From a virus, in IMG/VR virus record IMGVR_UViG_3300022833_000032, positions 1 through 33,028 of that record: a stretch of DNA of 33,028 nt. One strand, 5' to 3'. A program made the position numbers and the translations under genes. The notes beneath the pieces were generated by a model that was not told where the DNA came from, searched no databases, and saw only the letters and a list, made by a program, of their open reading frames with translations. Positions 17,459 to 25,931 of the stretch are shown piece by piece (position 1 is the first letter of the stretch; each line of letters starts with the position of its first letter).

Positions 17459-17989
17459 TTAGCTTTGAGTCGTAGGACCAAAGAAATCACCTAAAATAGA
17501 TAGAGTCAAAGTAGCTTGGTTAGCGTCTGTTAGCTGTGGGCTAACTAAGATTGCTTCAACTTTACCAACAAAGTAGAAGTTAGAGTTAGCAACAGTAGCT
17601 AGACCAGCAGAAGTTAAGGCTGTAGGCTTAGCGTTTAGTAATGAAAACTGGAACGCATAAACGTTACCGTCACCAACCAAAGCGCCTAGTGTAGTACCGG
17701 GTGCCCAGTCAGCAGGGATGTAGTTAATGGTCATTTCTAATGAAGGAGCATCAGCTTGACCTTGGATCTGGCTAGATGTCTTCTGACCGTAAACGGGTAC
17801 GTTAACGATGTTAGCGGGTGTACCGATTTGTGGGAATTCACGAACGTTCTTGATTTCAGTGAAACCAGTAGTTGCGAATAATGCTTCTAACTCAGCAACT
17901 GTATCGACAGTTGTTAGGTCAGTAATTGCAGTAGTACTTACTGCTAGCGCAGAAAAGATACCTGCGCCGATGGATGTAATGTGAGCCAT
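17459..17989 (-). CDS. Major tail tube protein
   Basis: 176 residues with a strong GGAG ribosome binding site. Features of siphoviral tail tube proteins are visible: an Ala/Thr-rich N-terminus, a central VPVYGQKTSSQIQGQADAPS segment followed by a LEMTINYIPADW strand, and a beta-rich C-terminus (LTLSILGDFFGP). The order connector, terminator, tube, chaperones and tape measure supports the call. It would polymerise around the tape measure to form the non-contractile tube. The promoter for the next block begins 24 bases after its stop. Confidence 0.87.
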   Translation of the reverse strand: MAHITSIGAGIFSALAVSTTAITDLTTVDTVAELEALFATTGFTEIKNVREFPQIGTPANIVNVPVYGQKTSSQIQGQADAPSLEMTINYIPADWAPGTTLGALVGDGNVYAFQFSLLNAKPTALTSAGLATVANSNFYFVGKVEAILVSPQLTDANQATLTLSILGDFFGPTTQS

Positions 17990-17993
17990 TGTT

Positions 17994-18395
17994 TTATTCT
18001 CCGTATTTCTTAAAAGTGATTGAATAGTCGCCTCTGTAGATTGAACTATTAATCTTGTCTATGCCAAGCGGTATTAATGTGCTTGGTCCAAATTGCGTTC
18101 CATTAGTTAAAGTCTTACCCTGAAAATAATCATTGATTATATCAGCTAACTCGTATAGGTCTTTATCTCCGGCATTATTATCTACAAAAATAGATAAAAC
18201 CATTCTGCCAGAAAGCTGTTTCTCTAAATTATGTGAATTTAGAGTAGCGACACCCGGAATTATTGTAAGGCGAATATACGGTAACTGAGTACCGATATCT
18301 CCTTGATAATTCTCAGGAAATACTCTTATTCCTAGATTTTCCCAAAGATTACTTGCAAAAACACCATAAATATCTTGTCTAATTTTATTAAACAT
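17994..18395 (-). CDS. Tail terminator protein (lambda gpU-like)
   Basis: 133 residues. The pattern is that of tail terminator proteins: an N-terminal helix (RQDIYGVFASNLW), a strand containing PYIRLTIIPG, a MVLSIFVDNNAGDKDLYELA helix, then a C-terminal beta hairpin (YRGDYSITFKKYG). It starts in a TAATG overlap with the connector gene and ends 4 bases before the tail tube gene. It is expected to cap the tube at its final length and bind the head completion complex. Confidence 0.8.
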   Translation of the reverse strand: MFNKIRQDIYGVFASNLWENLGIRVFPENYQGDIGTQLPYIRLTIIPGVATLNSHNLEKQLSGRMVLSIFVDNNAGDKDLYELADIINDYFQGKTLTNGTQFGPSTLIPLGIDKINSSIYRGDYSITFKKYGE

Positions 18396-18739
18396 TATGT
18401 TGTCCTTCCAATCTTAAAAGTTGTTACGTAAGCATTCCCTGATAGAACAGAACAGTTATAGGTAATACCGTCAATCTCAACCGTGGTATAAGCATTAAAA
18501 TTAACGCCACCTGTCTTTACCGTAAGAGATAAAAAGGTTGAAATTGTATTACCGATTTCTGATTTAGTAGTTTCAACAAAACCCTTGGTTGTATAGACGT
18601 TTGATTGTGCAACAATCTCGCCTACAGTGAAATCAAAGGATGTTACTGTTTTATTAGTGAATTTAGCCGTAACAGCTAGAGCATCTAGTTTACTAAAAGC
18701 TTTGTCTACAGCAAGTTGTAGTTTAGCTTTTGATACCAT
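18395..18739 (-). CDS. Head closure / neck protein
   Basis: 114 residues, with a helical N-terminal third followed by beta strands (FLSLTVKTGGVNFNAYTTVE, then GITYNCSVLSGN). The position between the first connector and the tail terminator matches SPP1 gp16 or lambda FII-type proteins, which seal the portal and present a surface for the tail. Both ends form TAATG overlaps with neighbours. The family assignment is based on gene order. Confidence 0.65.
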   Translation of the reverse strand: MVSKAKLQLAVDKAFSKLDALAVTAKFTNKTVTSFDFTVGEIVAQSNVYTTKGFVETTKSEIGNTISTFLSLTVKTGGVNFNAYTTVEIDGITYNCSVLSGNAYVTTFKIGRTT

Positions 18740-19239
18740 TAGTTAGATCTCCACCATGAATTACCTGAAGCAGAGGCTACAAGTAACGGTTTTAAGAATT
18801 TCCTTGCGGTATTCGGAACCAAGGGTGGTGGCATATAGTCTGAGCTATTATCTTCGATTGCAATAGAACCGATTTTAATTTTCTCAAATGTTTGTGCAGT
18901 ATTATCAAGTAAATTTTCATTGGCAAGTAAATGATTAGCCATTTCAAAAACAGCTAATTTCATTCTTTTAGGTATTTCACCTATGCCAATATTTACTCGC
19001 TGTCCTAACTTAGTGTCAAGGTAGCTAGCACTAGTACGAGGCCATGCAAGACTTTGGGTGGAACTGACAGCAGCCCCTATAAATTGATTTTCATCAAGTA
19101 TGAGAGTTGCAGTCACTAAGGCCGACTCCTTGTCATCAGCATCAGCAGAGTTCCATGAACTCGCATCAATGCGGGTATCAAAGTAATCTTCTGCTTCACT
19201 GACGGTTACATATGAGTTTACATTAAGAGTTAGTGCCAT
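18739..19239 (-). CDS. Head-tail adaptor (DnaT-like/gp6-like connector family)
   Basis: 166 residues. It contains YVTVSEAEDYFDTRIDASSW near the N-terminus, then a DDKESALVTATLILDE helix and LAWPRTSA. This is the pattern of the phage connector family that databases often label putative DnaT-like, and of HK97 gp6-like adaptors. It follows the major capsid gene by 18 bases with an AGGAGG-type ribosome binding site. It would attach beneath the portal. I consider the DnaT label a family name, not evidence of replication function. Confidence 0.75.
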   Translation of the reverse strand: MALTLNVNSYVTVSEAEDYFDTRIDASSWNSADADDKESALVTATLILDENQFIGAAVSSTQSLAWPRTSASYLDTKLGQRVNIGIGEIPKRMKLAVFEMANHLLANENLLDNTAQTFEKIKIGSIAIEDNSSDYMPPPLVPNTARKFLKPLLVASASGNSWWRSN

Positions 19240-19257
19240 CAGTTCCTCCTAAAGGTA

Positions 19258-20349
19258 TTAAGCGTGTAGAATAGGGAGAATGCCTAAATTCAATGCATCC
19301 ATCTTACGTGCCCATGAACCGGCAGTGCTGTAGGCACTATTGGTAGCAAAAGCAGCAGTAGAACCAGCCCAGTCGTAACCCATTGGATGCATTACGAAAC
19401 CGTAACGATACCAAATAGAGGTAGAACCACCACCAGTGTAAGAAGCCGCATCACGGTCAACTTCAACAGGGGCAGGCATAGCGATTGGGGAGAAAGCAAT
19501 AGAACCGGGCTTAACGATGAAGGTAGTCTTAACAGACTGAGCATTCACGTTAGCAGAAGCAGCTAAGTTACCTTGGTCAACACGGCTAACAACTAAACGG
19601 AATTTTCCACCGAATACAGTTTGGAAGCTTAAGTTGCCGTCCATTACAGTAGTGGTATCAACTAAGTTAGCAGCACGTAGTTCAGCTAGCACTTCTGGGC
19701 TAGTAACCATGTACATAAAGTCAGGCTCATTGTCCTTGTAAGCCATGCCGATAGCTTGGAACAAGCGTTGGCCACGAGCAGCACCGATAGCGGTAGCATC
19801 AAATAACTTACGCTCAGTAGCAGCGTTAGAAGCGGCGTCACCGAATACGCTAGCAGCGTTGATGTCAACGAAAGCGCCAACACTTGAGGTATCAGCATCA
19901 GTGCTAAAACCTACGATACCAGCACCACGGCTAACTTCGTATGAAGCAACACCCTTAAGGATTGATACAACAGCGTTAGATTCGTCAGTACCACGTACTT
20001 CAGCAAAGTCACGAGCAATCTTCAATAGACCGTCTTCTTGTGAGATTACTTGCTGTAGGTTGACTTGTTGTGAACCAAAAGTACGAACAGACTTGATGTA
20101 GTCGGCGATTTCGGTAGATACGTCAGTGTAAGTACCGTTAGCTGCGTTTGTTAGGCTTGCTACGTTGATGTTAGCAACCAAAGGTTTGTACCAACGGAGT
20201 TGGCCAGTGAAGCTCTCGCCAGTAGTAGAGATGCGAGCATCAGTACCGACTAGGCCAGTAGAGTTTAATTTCTTAGCGGTTGTGTACGCTTCGTCAGAGT
20301 AGGCACTGATAGCAAGTGCTACGTTCTTAAATAGAGTATGGTCGATCAT
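19258..20349 (-). CDS. Major capsid protein
   Basis: 363 residues with the best ribosome binding site in this part of the window (AGGAG, 8 bases before ATG) and a codon usage with many preferred codons, consistent with high expression. It follows scaffold and precedes connectors. Segments such as a Thr/Gly-rich loop (GTDARISTTGESFTGQLRWY), a long helix region (QQVISQEDGLLKIARDFAEV) and the C-terminal IAMPAPVEVDRDAASYTGGG fit HK97-fold coat proteins of the P22-like or DUF2184-like groups. The exact family is uncertain without a search. No decoration domain or protease is encoded next to it. Confidence 0.87.
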   Translation of the reverse strand: MIDHTLFKNVALAISAYSDEAYTTAKKLNSTGLVGTDARISTTGESFTGQLRWYKPLVANINVASLTNAANGTYTDVSTEIADYIKSVRTFGSQQVNLQQVISQEDGLLKIARDFAEVRGTDESNAVVSILKGVASYEVSRGAGIVGFSTDADTSSVGAFVDINAASVFGDAASNAATERKLFDATAIGAARGQRLFQAIGMAYKDNEPDFMYMVTSPEVLAELRAANLVDTTTVMDGNLSFQTVFGGKFRLVVSRVDQGNLAASANVNAQSVKTTFIVKPGSIAFSPIAMPAPVEVDRDAASYTGGGSTSIWYRYGFVMHPMGYDWAGSTAAFATNSAYSTAGSWARKMDALNLGILPILHA

Positions 20350-20373
20350 TTTTAAATTCTCCTAGAATTAATT

Positions 20374-21021
20374 TTATAAATTAAAGTTTCCTAATTTGCC
20401 AGTTGCTGCCAACTGTAACATTTCAGTAGTTGTCATTTGTGACATCTTTTTATTGGGGTCTAACTTAGGTGTGCCTGACATTCCGCCAGCGCCAGTGCCT
20501 GAGTTAGTCTTGGTTTTAAACAAGAAGGTATTGTCTTCATCTTTTGAAAACGCATTAACAAACTCTTTAATGGATGCACCTGACTTATGAATCCAAGCTC
20601 CGGATTCCGGGTCTTGAACTAACTGATCAACCACATCACGATACGCCATTTGTTGTGAGCGATCATTTCTGAAGTCTAATCCGGTGAGAGCATCACGAAC
20701 AGCGGCATCACGAGATAATGAAGTATTACGTTCCTCAGCTAAGCGTAAACGCTCTTTGAGTTCAGCCATTTTCATCTCAGCTACTTCTTTATGTTTACCT
20801 TCAGCTTCCATAGCAGACAACTTTTGTTGCTTCTTTTCTTCTTCAAGGTTTACACGTAGTTTCACAGCTTCATCACGTTCTGCGTATGCCTTATCTAGAC
20901 TTGCCTTAACTTTAGAAAGACGTTCCTCAACCATTTTTTCAAGCAAAGCTTCAGTGTCTTTGTTTGATGGGTTTGAATCATCTTTTTTGTTAAGATCTAG
21001 ATTATCGTTTAAGTCACTCAT
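20374..21021 (-). CDS. Capsid scaffolding protein
   Basis: 215 residues from ATG 21021, which has an AAGGA ribosome binding site. An in-frame GTG at 21042 lies inside that site and is rejected. The protein is highly charged. Residues about 25-110 form a long coiled coil (EERLSKVKASLDKAYAERDE, then KMAELKERLRLAEERNTSL). A flexible Gly/Ser/Asn linker and a C-terminal helix follow, the classic layout of phage scaffolds, whose C-terminus binds coat protein. It sits directly before the major capsid gene. A CGGC-TGT-GCCG hairpin abuts its ribosome binding site and might modulate translation. Confidence 0.85.
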   Translation of the reverse strand: MSDLNDNLDLNKKDDSNPSNKDTEALLEKMVEERLSKVKASLDKAYAERDEAVKLRVNLEEEKKQQKLSAMEAEGKHKEVAEMKMAELKERLRLAEERNTSLSRDAAVRDALTGLDFRNDRSQQMAYRDVVDQLVQDPESGAWIHKSGASIKEFVNAFSKDEDNTFLFKTKTNSGTGAGGMSGTPKLDPNKKMSQMTTTEMLQLAATGKLGNFNL

Positions 21022-21090
21022 TGTTTTATTTTCCTTCGGCACAGCCGTGTTTTAAGTTTTTTCCTGAATTACAAATTCTAGGGGGTTTTG

Positions 21091-24000
21091 TTATGGACCG
21101 ATTCCATAAAAATCATAACCGGGTCTAATCGGCGCTAAAATCTCTTCTCTAGTCAAAGCATTAGCTGGGTTTAGTAAGCCATCTTCAATGGCTCTTTTTA
21201 CTAACAGATCATAACTCTTTCTTGACATTCCTTCTCGGCGTAGTTGCTTAAGCGTATTTAATAGTGTATCACTATCAAGTGAATCTGCATAAATAACCCT
21301 TAAGGCATCTTTAGCTTTTTGAGCATTACCGATGTTTGTAAAGAAAGCGTCATGAATTGTAGCTGTAGGTGTATTGCTTCTCGCACCCCATAAATGGAAT
21401 TGCCGAACAATACTGGCGTCATTCATATGATTACCATTAACACCCATACCGATTCCCGCTCTGTTTAGACTAGCTTTTCCTAATAATGTCGCATCTTCTG
21501 CTTTTGCTTCATAAATGTTCCTAACCATTCTACCTGTTATAGGGTCTTTGAATTCAATACTTGTTTGAATCTTAGGACGGTAGCGTTGGTACAGCACTTT
21601 TTTATCGAATGTAACCCAAGGTATATCTACTTTTTGAGTTTCATCAACATAAATCTTTGCTGCTTCTTTCCAGAACTGAACGAACTTCTGAGTAATGGGT
21701 GCTCTTTCAGCAAGCTTCCTTGACATAATCTCGGATACTTGTCTGAATTCTTGAGGACCGATTAGACCTACTCTCGTATTTGAGAGTTTATCCACGAAGG
21801 CTTCAACATCAGGGTGAACGTCCCTAGCTGCAGCAAGTAACTCTCGTCCCACGGGGACTTCGTTTTCTAGTACATCTATCAGTTCACGTTTTAACTGTTT
21901 TAGACCATATACAGTGTTATCTGCACCAATACGGTCAGCGTCACGTATTAACTTATCAATTTGATTGTTAACACCACGCAATTCTTCTCTTGTAATTACG
22001 GTATAACCTTTCTTTTGAAGGATACCCGCAAATTTAGCTTCAATGTTAGCGGCTTGTGTGGCTTTACCAGCACCGTAAAATGAAACCATATTTTGTGCTT
22101 TTGCTGCTTTCTGTAAATCAGTCCATTGAATATTAGCATCAGCTAGCTTATCAATCATCTGAAATTCAGGATCACCAACGGTGTCCATAGCAACAAGGTC
22201 ATACAACCTGTTCTTTTGTGTAGTAGGTACTACGTTAGAGTTTAGTGAAATACTTCTATCTCGTGTGCTTAAACCAATAATCTGAGCACCGCTTGAAGAA
22301 GCGTCATTCTCAATCATTAGCTTTGTGCGATATGTACTTAACTTTTTAGCATCCGTAAAGTTACCGTTAACATGATCATAGACTCGTGCATACTCAAGAG
22401 CTAACCTTGACATCTTAGGTACTTCTTCAGCTTCTAATCCTACAATAAGAGGATGTTCAAGAAATTCCCTTATACGGCGATCTCTCTGAGTCTTAGACAA
22501 CAGTAACCTACCAAGTGATAAAATATCAGCTTCATTCTTTTCAAAGATAGCCAACCTACCCGCATTAGATAGAGCTTCTGTAGCCGGACCGATCAACGAG
22601 CCTGTTTGAACAGCTAGCTCTTTCAACTCCTGCAACCCAAAAGGCTGAGAGACAGCAGAGTTGAGGAACGGTCGAACAACTTCACCTCCGGTAGGGGTAA
22701 GGTATCCCTGATAGTAAACGCGTCCCCTGCCATCAATCTGGGCTACTACTGTGAAGGGCTTACCTCGTTGATTGTGGTACTTTACAGTTTGCATAAAACC
22801 GTAACCTTGATCACCTCGTTTTATGATAAGTTTTCTGAACTCATTAATCTCATCATACTTAGCAGAGTTACCTCGTGGGTCTCTAAAGCGTACAAGATCA
22901 TCCATAAACGAAGCAAAATCAAGATCAGTTTCGTACTCAACACTCATAGTGTGATTTAGCATCCTAGCAAAGTCTTTATCTACTAATACCTTATCATAGT
23001 TACCAGAGGCACGTCTTGTAATAATACTGATACCTGTGTTTTTACCTCTTGCATCAAAGTAAGTCTTTTGACCTGCTTTAACAAATAGTTTATCACGATT
23101 ATTAGTAATACCAAATCGTTGAGTGAGTAATATTTGTCGATTCTTCGATTGAAGCTCCAGCATATCCTTATCAACAATGAGAACTTCTCTTGATATTGTG
23201 TCTTTCCAAGCACCTGTAGCTCTACCTGTTTCGAGGTCAGTAACACTTCGTCTTGATTTACCTCTCAGCTGTATCTTGATCTTTCCTTGCTCTTTTAAAA
23301 GCTGTAGGATATCAGAACCGTCTTTGTGGTAGTCAGCGAGTGTAGATTTATACGATGGGAAAGGTAATTTCCAATTGTCTCTTAGCGTCTTACCAATATT
23401 AATAGCGATAGAATCGTAATCAGTAGCCTTACCGTCTGCAACACCTGCTAGAATCTTTGAAAGGAGATCAATAGCTTGTTTGTCATTTAAAGTTTCATCA
23501 AGAAAATTATTTACGTATTTATTCTTTAAGCTTCTTGCTGATATTTCAAAGTCAATTATTTTTCTGATTTGTTCTTTGCTTGATGTTAATTGCTTATCGA
23601 TATCTAAAAAATCTTTAACAGAGTTTATTTTCTGTTTGATTTTCTTGAATACCTCAATATCATCTAACTCTCGGATATATAATGCTTTAGCACCGGGTAT
23701 ATTTGTCTTAATCCAGTTATGTATTTTATCGTTAACGTCAATATTACTAGGCTTAAAAAAGTAGGTACGTAACGGCGACCTACCACGGTAGTAGACTGAG
23801 CGTGCTAGCTCTCTACCAAAGTCTCTTGACCAGTTGTCAATAAACCTTTGATTACCGAGTTGATTCTCAACTAAATCTTGGAAAGAGAAGTAGCGCCCTT
23901 GAATCTGTACCTTCGCCTCTTCACCACCAAGGTATTTAGCAAACAGTTCTGCTCGTTCTCTTGACCGTCTATCGAGGATGCGAGATACGTTGGCTACACT

Positions 24001-25530
24001 AAACTGCTGTTCAGCTCTTGAGACCTTAATGAAGTCATCCCACTGTGTCTTGTCCTTGGCATAACGCTCAAATAGAATACGTAGATTCTCTACAATAACT
24101 GATTGATTATTTACACTAACCTGATCTTCAAGGCTCTCAGCAAAGTCTCTAATAAATCCTTTTTGGTCTTTTGTTAGCAACTTAGAGTTGTCAAGGAAGT
24201 CCAATCGTTCTTGATAGACAGACAGGTCAGGGTCATAAAGCAGTGTAGACTTAACTTCACCTGTAAAGGGATCAAACGACTGATTACGTTCATCAAATTC
24301 ATTGTTAGCTCGCATACGGACGCTACGTTTACCGGCTAAAGTTGTACCTCTAAAGTCAGTTAAGGACATAGCTTGACGAATATCATCAGAGTCAGCAATA
24401 TAGAGAGCTCTTAATTGTTTCTGATAATCTGTACTCCGAAGAAGATCGTAGGGTCGCTTGATGCTTAGTAACTTATTACCATCATTGTCAATCTTACTAA
24501 TAGCCGCTTGTCGGTTAGGGAATACTAACGTCCTAGCATTATCTAGTTGACGTAATGCAGCAATGCTAATACCACGGCCTTTAGCGGTAAAGAACTCTGT
24601 TACTTTAAGAGTACCTGCTTGGAAGAGCGTTGCAGCTTCTTCTGAACCAAGGTGTTGGGTTTGAATACCCATGGTCTGTCTTAATAGCCAAGTAGAGTAA
24701 TCCTCAACATTAGGTGACTTACCATTAAGCTGGTTAGCAGCTACTTCTTGTAGCTTACGCTTTTTAAGTCTCTCTGAGTCAGTCTTTAGTATATCTTCTT
24801 TAGTCTTTAAAACGGGGACCAACGCTGATCGGCAATTCCAGTGAAGAGGTGGTCTATATCGAACGTCCTCGAGAGGGAATACTTGACCATCGAGACTGGA
24901 ACAGGTAGTACTTGTTCGAGCGTCAAGTACAGCAGTAAAACGATATCCATAAATAATGTCCTTGTTTCTTTCCATCACCTTATCGATAGCCACAGCTTCA
25001 GTACGGGTAATAGCGGTTCTCACAAGGGATTTAACTTGTGATTCGGTTAATTTGGTTGTCTCTATAACACTTTCAATGATCTGCTTTTGTGATAATTTAT
25101 TTGCTAAACCATCTCTAACTTTACCATTAATTCTATTTAATTCACCAGAACCAATAGAATTAAAATGATCTTTTAAGCTTTTTGATACTTTGATGTTTGG
25201 ACCAATGATATCAATTGCTGTTTCAGCAGCAGAAGGTTTTATAACCTTAAAGAAGCTACCTGTAGATTTCTGTAAGTTGTTAGCATGAAAAGAGGAAGCT
25301 GCACCAGCAAAATCATTTACGCTATTACTTGCAATACTGTTTATTTCTTTCATTGCGCGAGTAATCTCAGGCTTCATATCTGCTCGGATATTGCGTACTA
25401 GAAGATCTCTAAGCCTTTTCTGGTGTCTGCGAATACCGCGAGAGACATTAGTTTGTGTTTCTAACTCGTATAGCCTTGTATCAGCTAAATGCTGTACAAT
25501 TCTATCGTAGAGATCATCGTTAATAGCCAT
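21091..25530 (-). CDS. MuF minor head protein fused to a T7-type single-subunit RNA polymerase
   Basis: 1479 residues in one frame. Residues about 140-240 are a MuF/SPP1 gp7-type domain: VRTAITRTEAVAIDKVM, LDARTSTTC..LDG and PPLHWNCRS (227-235). The C-terminal half is a single-subunit DNA-dependent RNA polymerase. It has DGRGRVYY (933-940, DxxGR motif), DASSSGAQ (1076-1083, motif A; D1076 = T7 D537), K1144 with Y1152-G1153 in motif B (= T7 K631, Y639, G640), WVTFDKKVLYQRYRPKIQT (as T7 HWVTPDG...PIQT), NGNHMNDAS..R, and IHDAFF (D1394 = T7 D812, motif C). Both metal-binding Asp are present. The T7 R627 position reads Gln1140, with Lys1141 next to it. The gene lies between portal and scaffold, the standard MuF site. 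I infer that the polymerase is packaged in the head and delivered with the DNA. Confidence 0.93.
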   Translation of the reverse strand: MAINDDLYDRIVQHLADTRLYELETQTNVSRGIRRHQKRLRDLLVRNIRADMKPEITRAMKEINSIASNSVNDFAGAASSFHANNLQKSTGSFFKVIKPSAAETAIDIIGPNIKVSKSLKDHFNSIGSGELNRINGKVRDGLANKLSQKQIIESVIETTKLTESQVKSLVRTAITRTEAVAIDKVMERNKDIIYGYRFTAVLDARTSTTCSSLDGQVFPLEDVRYRPPLHWNCRSALVPVLKTKEDILKTDSERLKKRKLQEVAANQLNGKSPNVEDYSTWLLRQTMGIQTQHLGSEEAATLFQAGTLKVTEFFTAKGRGISIAALRQLDNARTLVFPNRQAAISKIDNDGNKLLSIKRPYDLLRSTDYQKQLRALYIADSDDIRQAMSLTDFRGTTLAGKRSVRMRANNEFDERNQSFDPFTGEVKSTLLYDPDLSVYQERLDFLDNSKLLTKDQKGFIRDFAESLEDQVSVNNQSVIVENLRILFERYAKDKTQWDDFIKVSRAEQQFSVANVSRILDRRSRERAELFAKYLGGEEAKVQIQGRYFSFQDLVENQLGNQRFIDNWSRDFGRELARSVYYRGRSPLRTYFFKPSNIDVNDKIHNWIKTNIPGAKALYIRELDDIEVFKKIKQKINSVKDFLDIDKQLTSSKEQIRKIIDFEISARSLKNKYVNNFLDETLNDKQAIDLLSKILAGVADGKATDYDSIAINIGKTLRDNWKLPFPSYKSTLADYHKDGSDILQLLKEQGKIKIQLRGKSRRSVTDLETGRATGAWKDTISREVLIVDKDMLELQSKNRQILLTQRFGITNNRDKLFVKAGQKTYFDARGKNTGISIITRRASGNYDKVLVDKDFARMLNHTMSVEYETDLDFASFMDDLVRFRDPRGNSAKYDEINEFRKLIIKRGDQGYGFMQTVKYHNQRGKPFTVVAQIDGRGRVYYQGYLTPTGGEVVRPFLNSAVSQPFGLQELKELAVQTGSLIGPATEALSNAGRLAIFEKNEADILSLGRLLLSKTQRDRRIREFLEHPLIVGLEAEEVPKMSRLALEYARVYDHVNGNFTDAKKLSTYRTKLMIENDASSSGAQIIGLSTRDRSISLNSNVVPTTQKNRLYDLVAMDTVGDPEFQMIDKLADANIQWTDLQKAAKAQNMVSFYGAGKATQAANIEAKFAGILQKKGYTVITREELRGVNNQIDKLIRDADRIGADNTVYGLKQLKRELIDVLENEVPVGRELLAAARDVHPDVEAFVDKLSNTRVGLIGPQEFRQVSEIMSRKLAERAPITQKFVQFWKEAAKIYVDETQKVDIPWVTFDKKVLYQRYRPKIQTSIEFKDPITGRMVRNIYEAKAEDATLLGKASLNRAGIGMGVNGNHMNDASIVRQFHLWGARSNTPTATIHDAFFTNIGNAQKAKDALRVIYADSLDSDTLLNTLKQLRREGMSRKSYDLLVKRAIEDGLLNPANALTREEILAPIRPGYDFYGIGP

Positions 25531-25532
25531 TG

Positions 25533-25931
25533 TTACTCTTTCTTAAATAAACTAATAATAAACTTAATACCGTTACCTATTCCAGAAAAGAATTCTGAAA
25601 TAGATTTCCTAGTTCCTGTCCATATCTCCATTGGAGAAGGCAAAATCCATCCAAGAATAATAAGAATAATAGCCCAAGGGGGTAAGTTTTGGATGGATAC
25701 CTGAGCAGCCTCAATAGCGTTTTCTGACTGGCTTAATTTACCAATGTCATTTGCTTCAACTTTGTTTTCTTTAACTTCACCTACGATAACGCCTGTTTGC
25801 TTATTTTCTTTACCTATTTGAGTATTAGCAGCTACATTAGTACCACCACCCATTCCCGGTATAAATGCAGATAATGCAGAACACGCTGTCAGGGATAATG
25901 TGAGTAATATAATAGCTAATACTTTTTTCAT
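25533..25931 (-). CDS. Lipoprotein with C-terminal membrane segment; candidate unimolecular spanin
   Basis: 132 residues. The N-terminus is a lipoprotein signal (MKKVLAIILLTLSLTACSAL; lipobox LTAC, lipidated Cys17). A polar stretch of about 65 residues (GGGTNVAANTQIGKENKQTG and on) precedes a hydrophobic segment at about 84-99 (PPWAIILIILGWILP) and a C-terminal tail with basic residues and a second, weaker hydrophobic run. Outer-membrane lipid anchor plus inner-membrane segment in one chain is the layout of T1 gp11-type u-spanins, which fuse the membranes during lysis. Similar GGGTNVAANTQ proteins occur in marine phages. It is wedged between portal and MuF-RNAP with 0 and 2 bases between genes, so an entry-related virion role is an alternative. 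Confidence 0.65.
   Translation of the reverse strand: MKKVLAIILLTLSLTACSALSAFIPGMGGGTNVAANTQIGKENKQTGVIVGEVKENKVEANDIGKLSQSENAIEAAQVSIQNLPPWAIILIILGWILPSPMEIWTGTRKSISEFFSGIGNGIKFIISLFKKE

Noticed and set aside
21022-21042. GTG start for the scaffold gene
   Set aside because: The ribosome binding site AAGGA lies inside this extension and serves the ATG at 21021.
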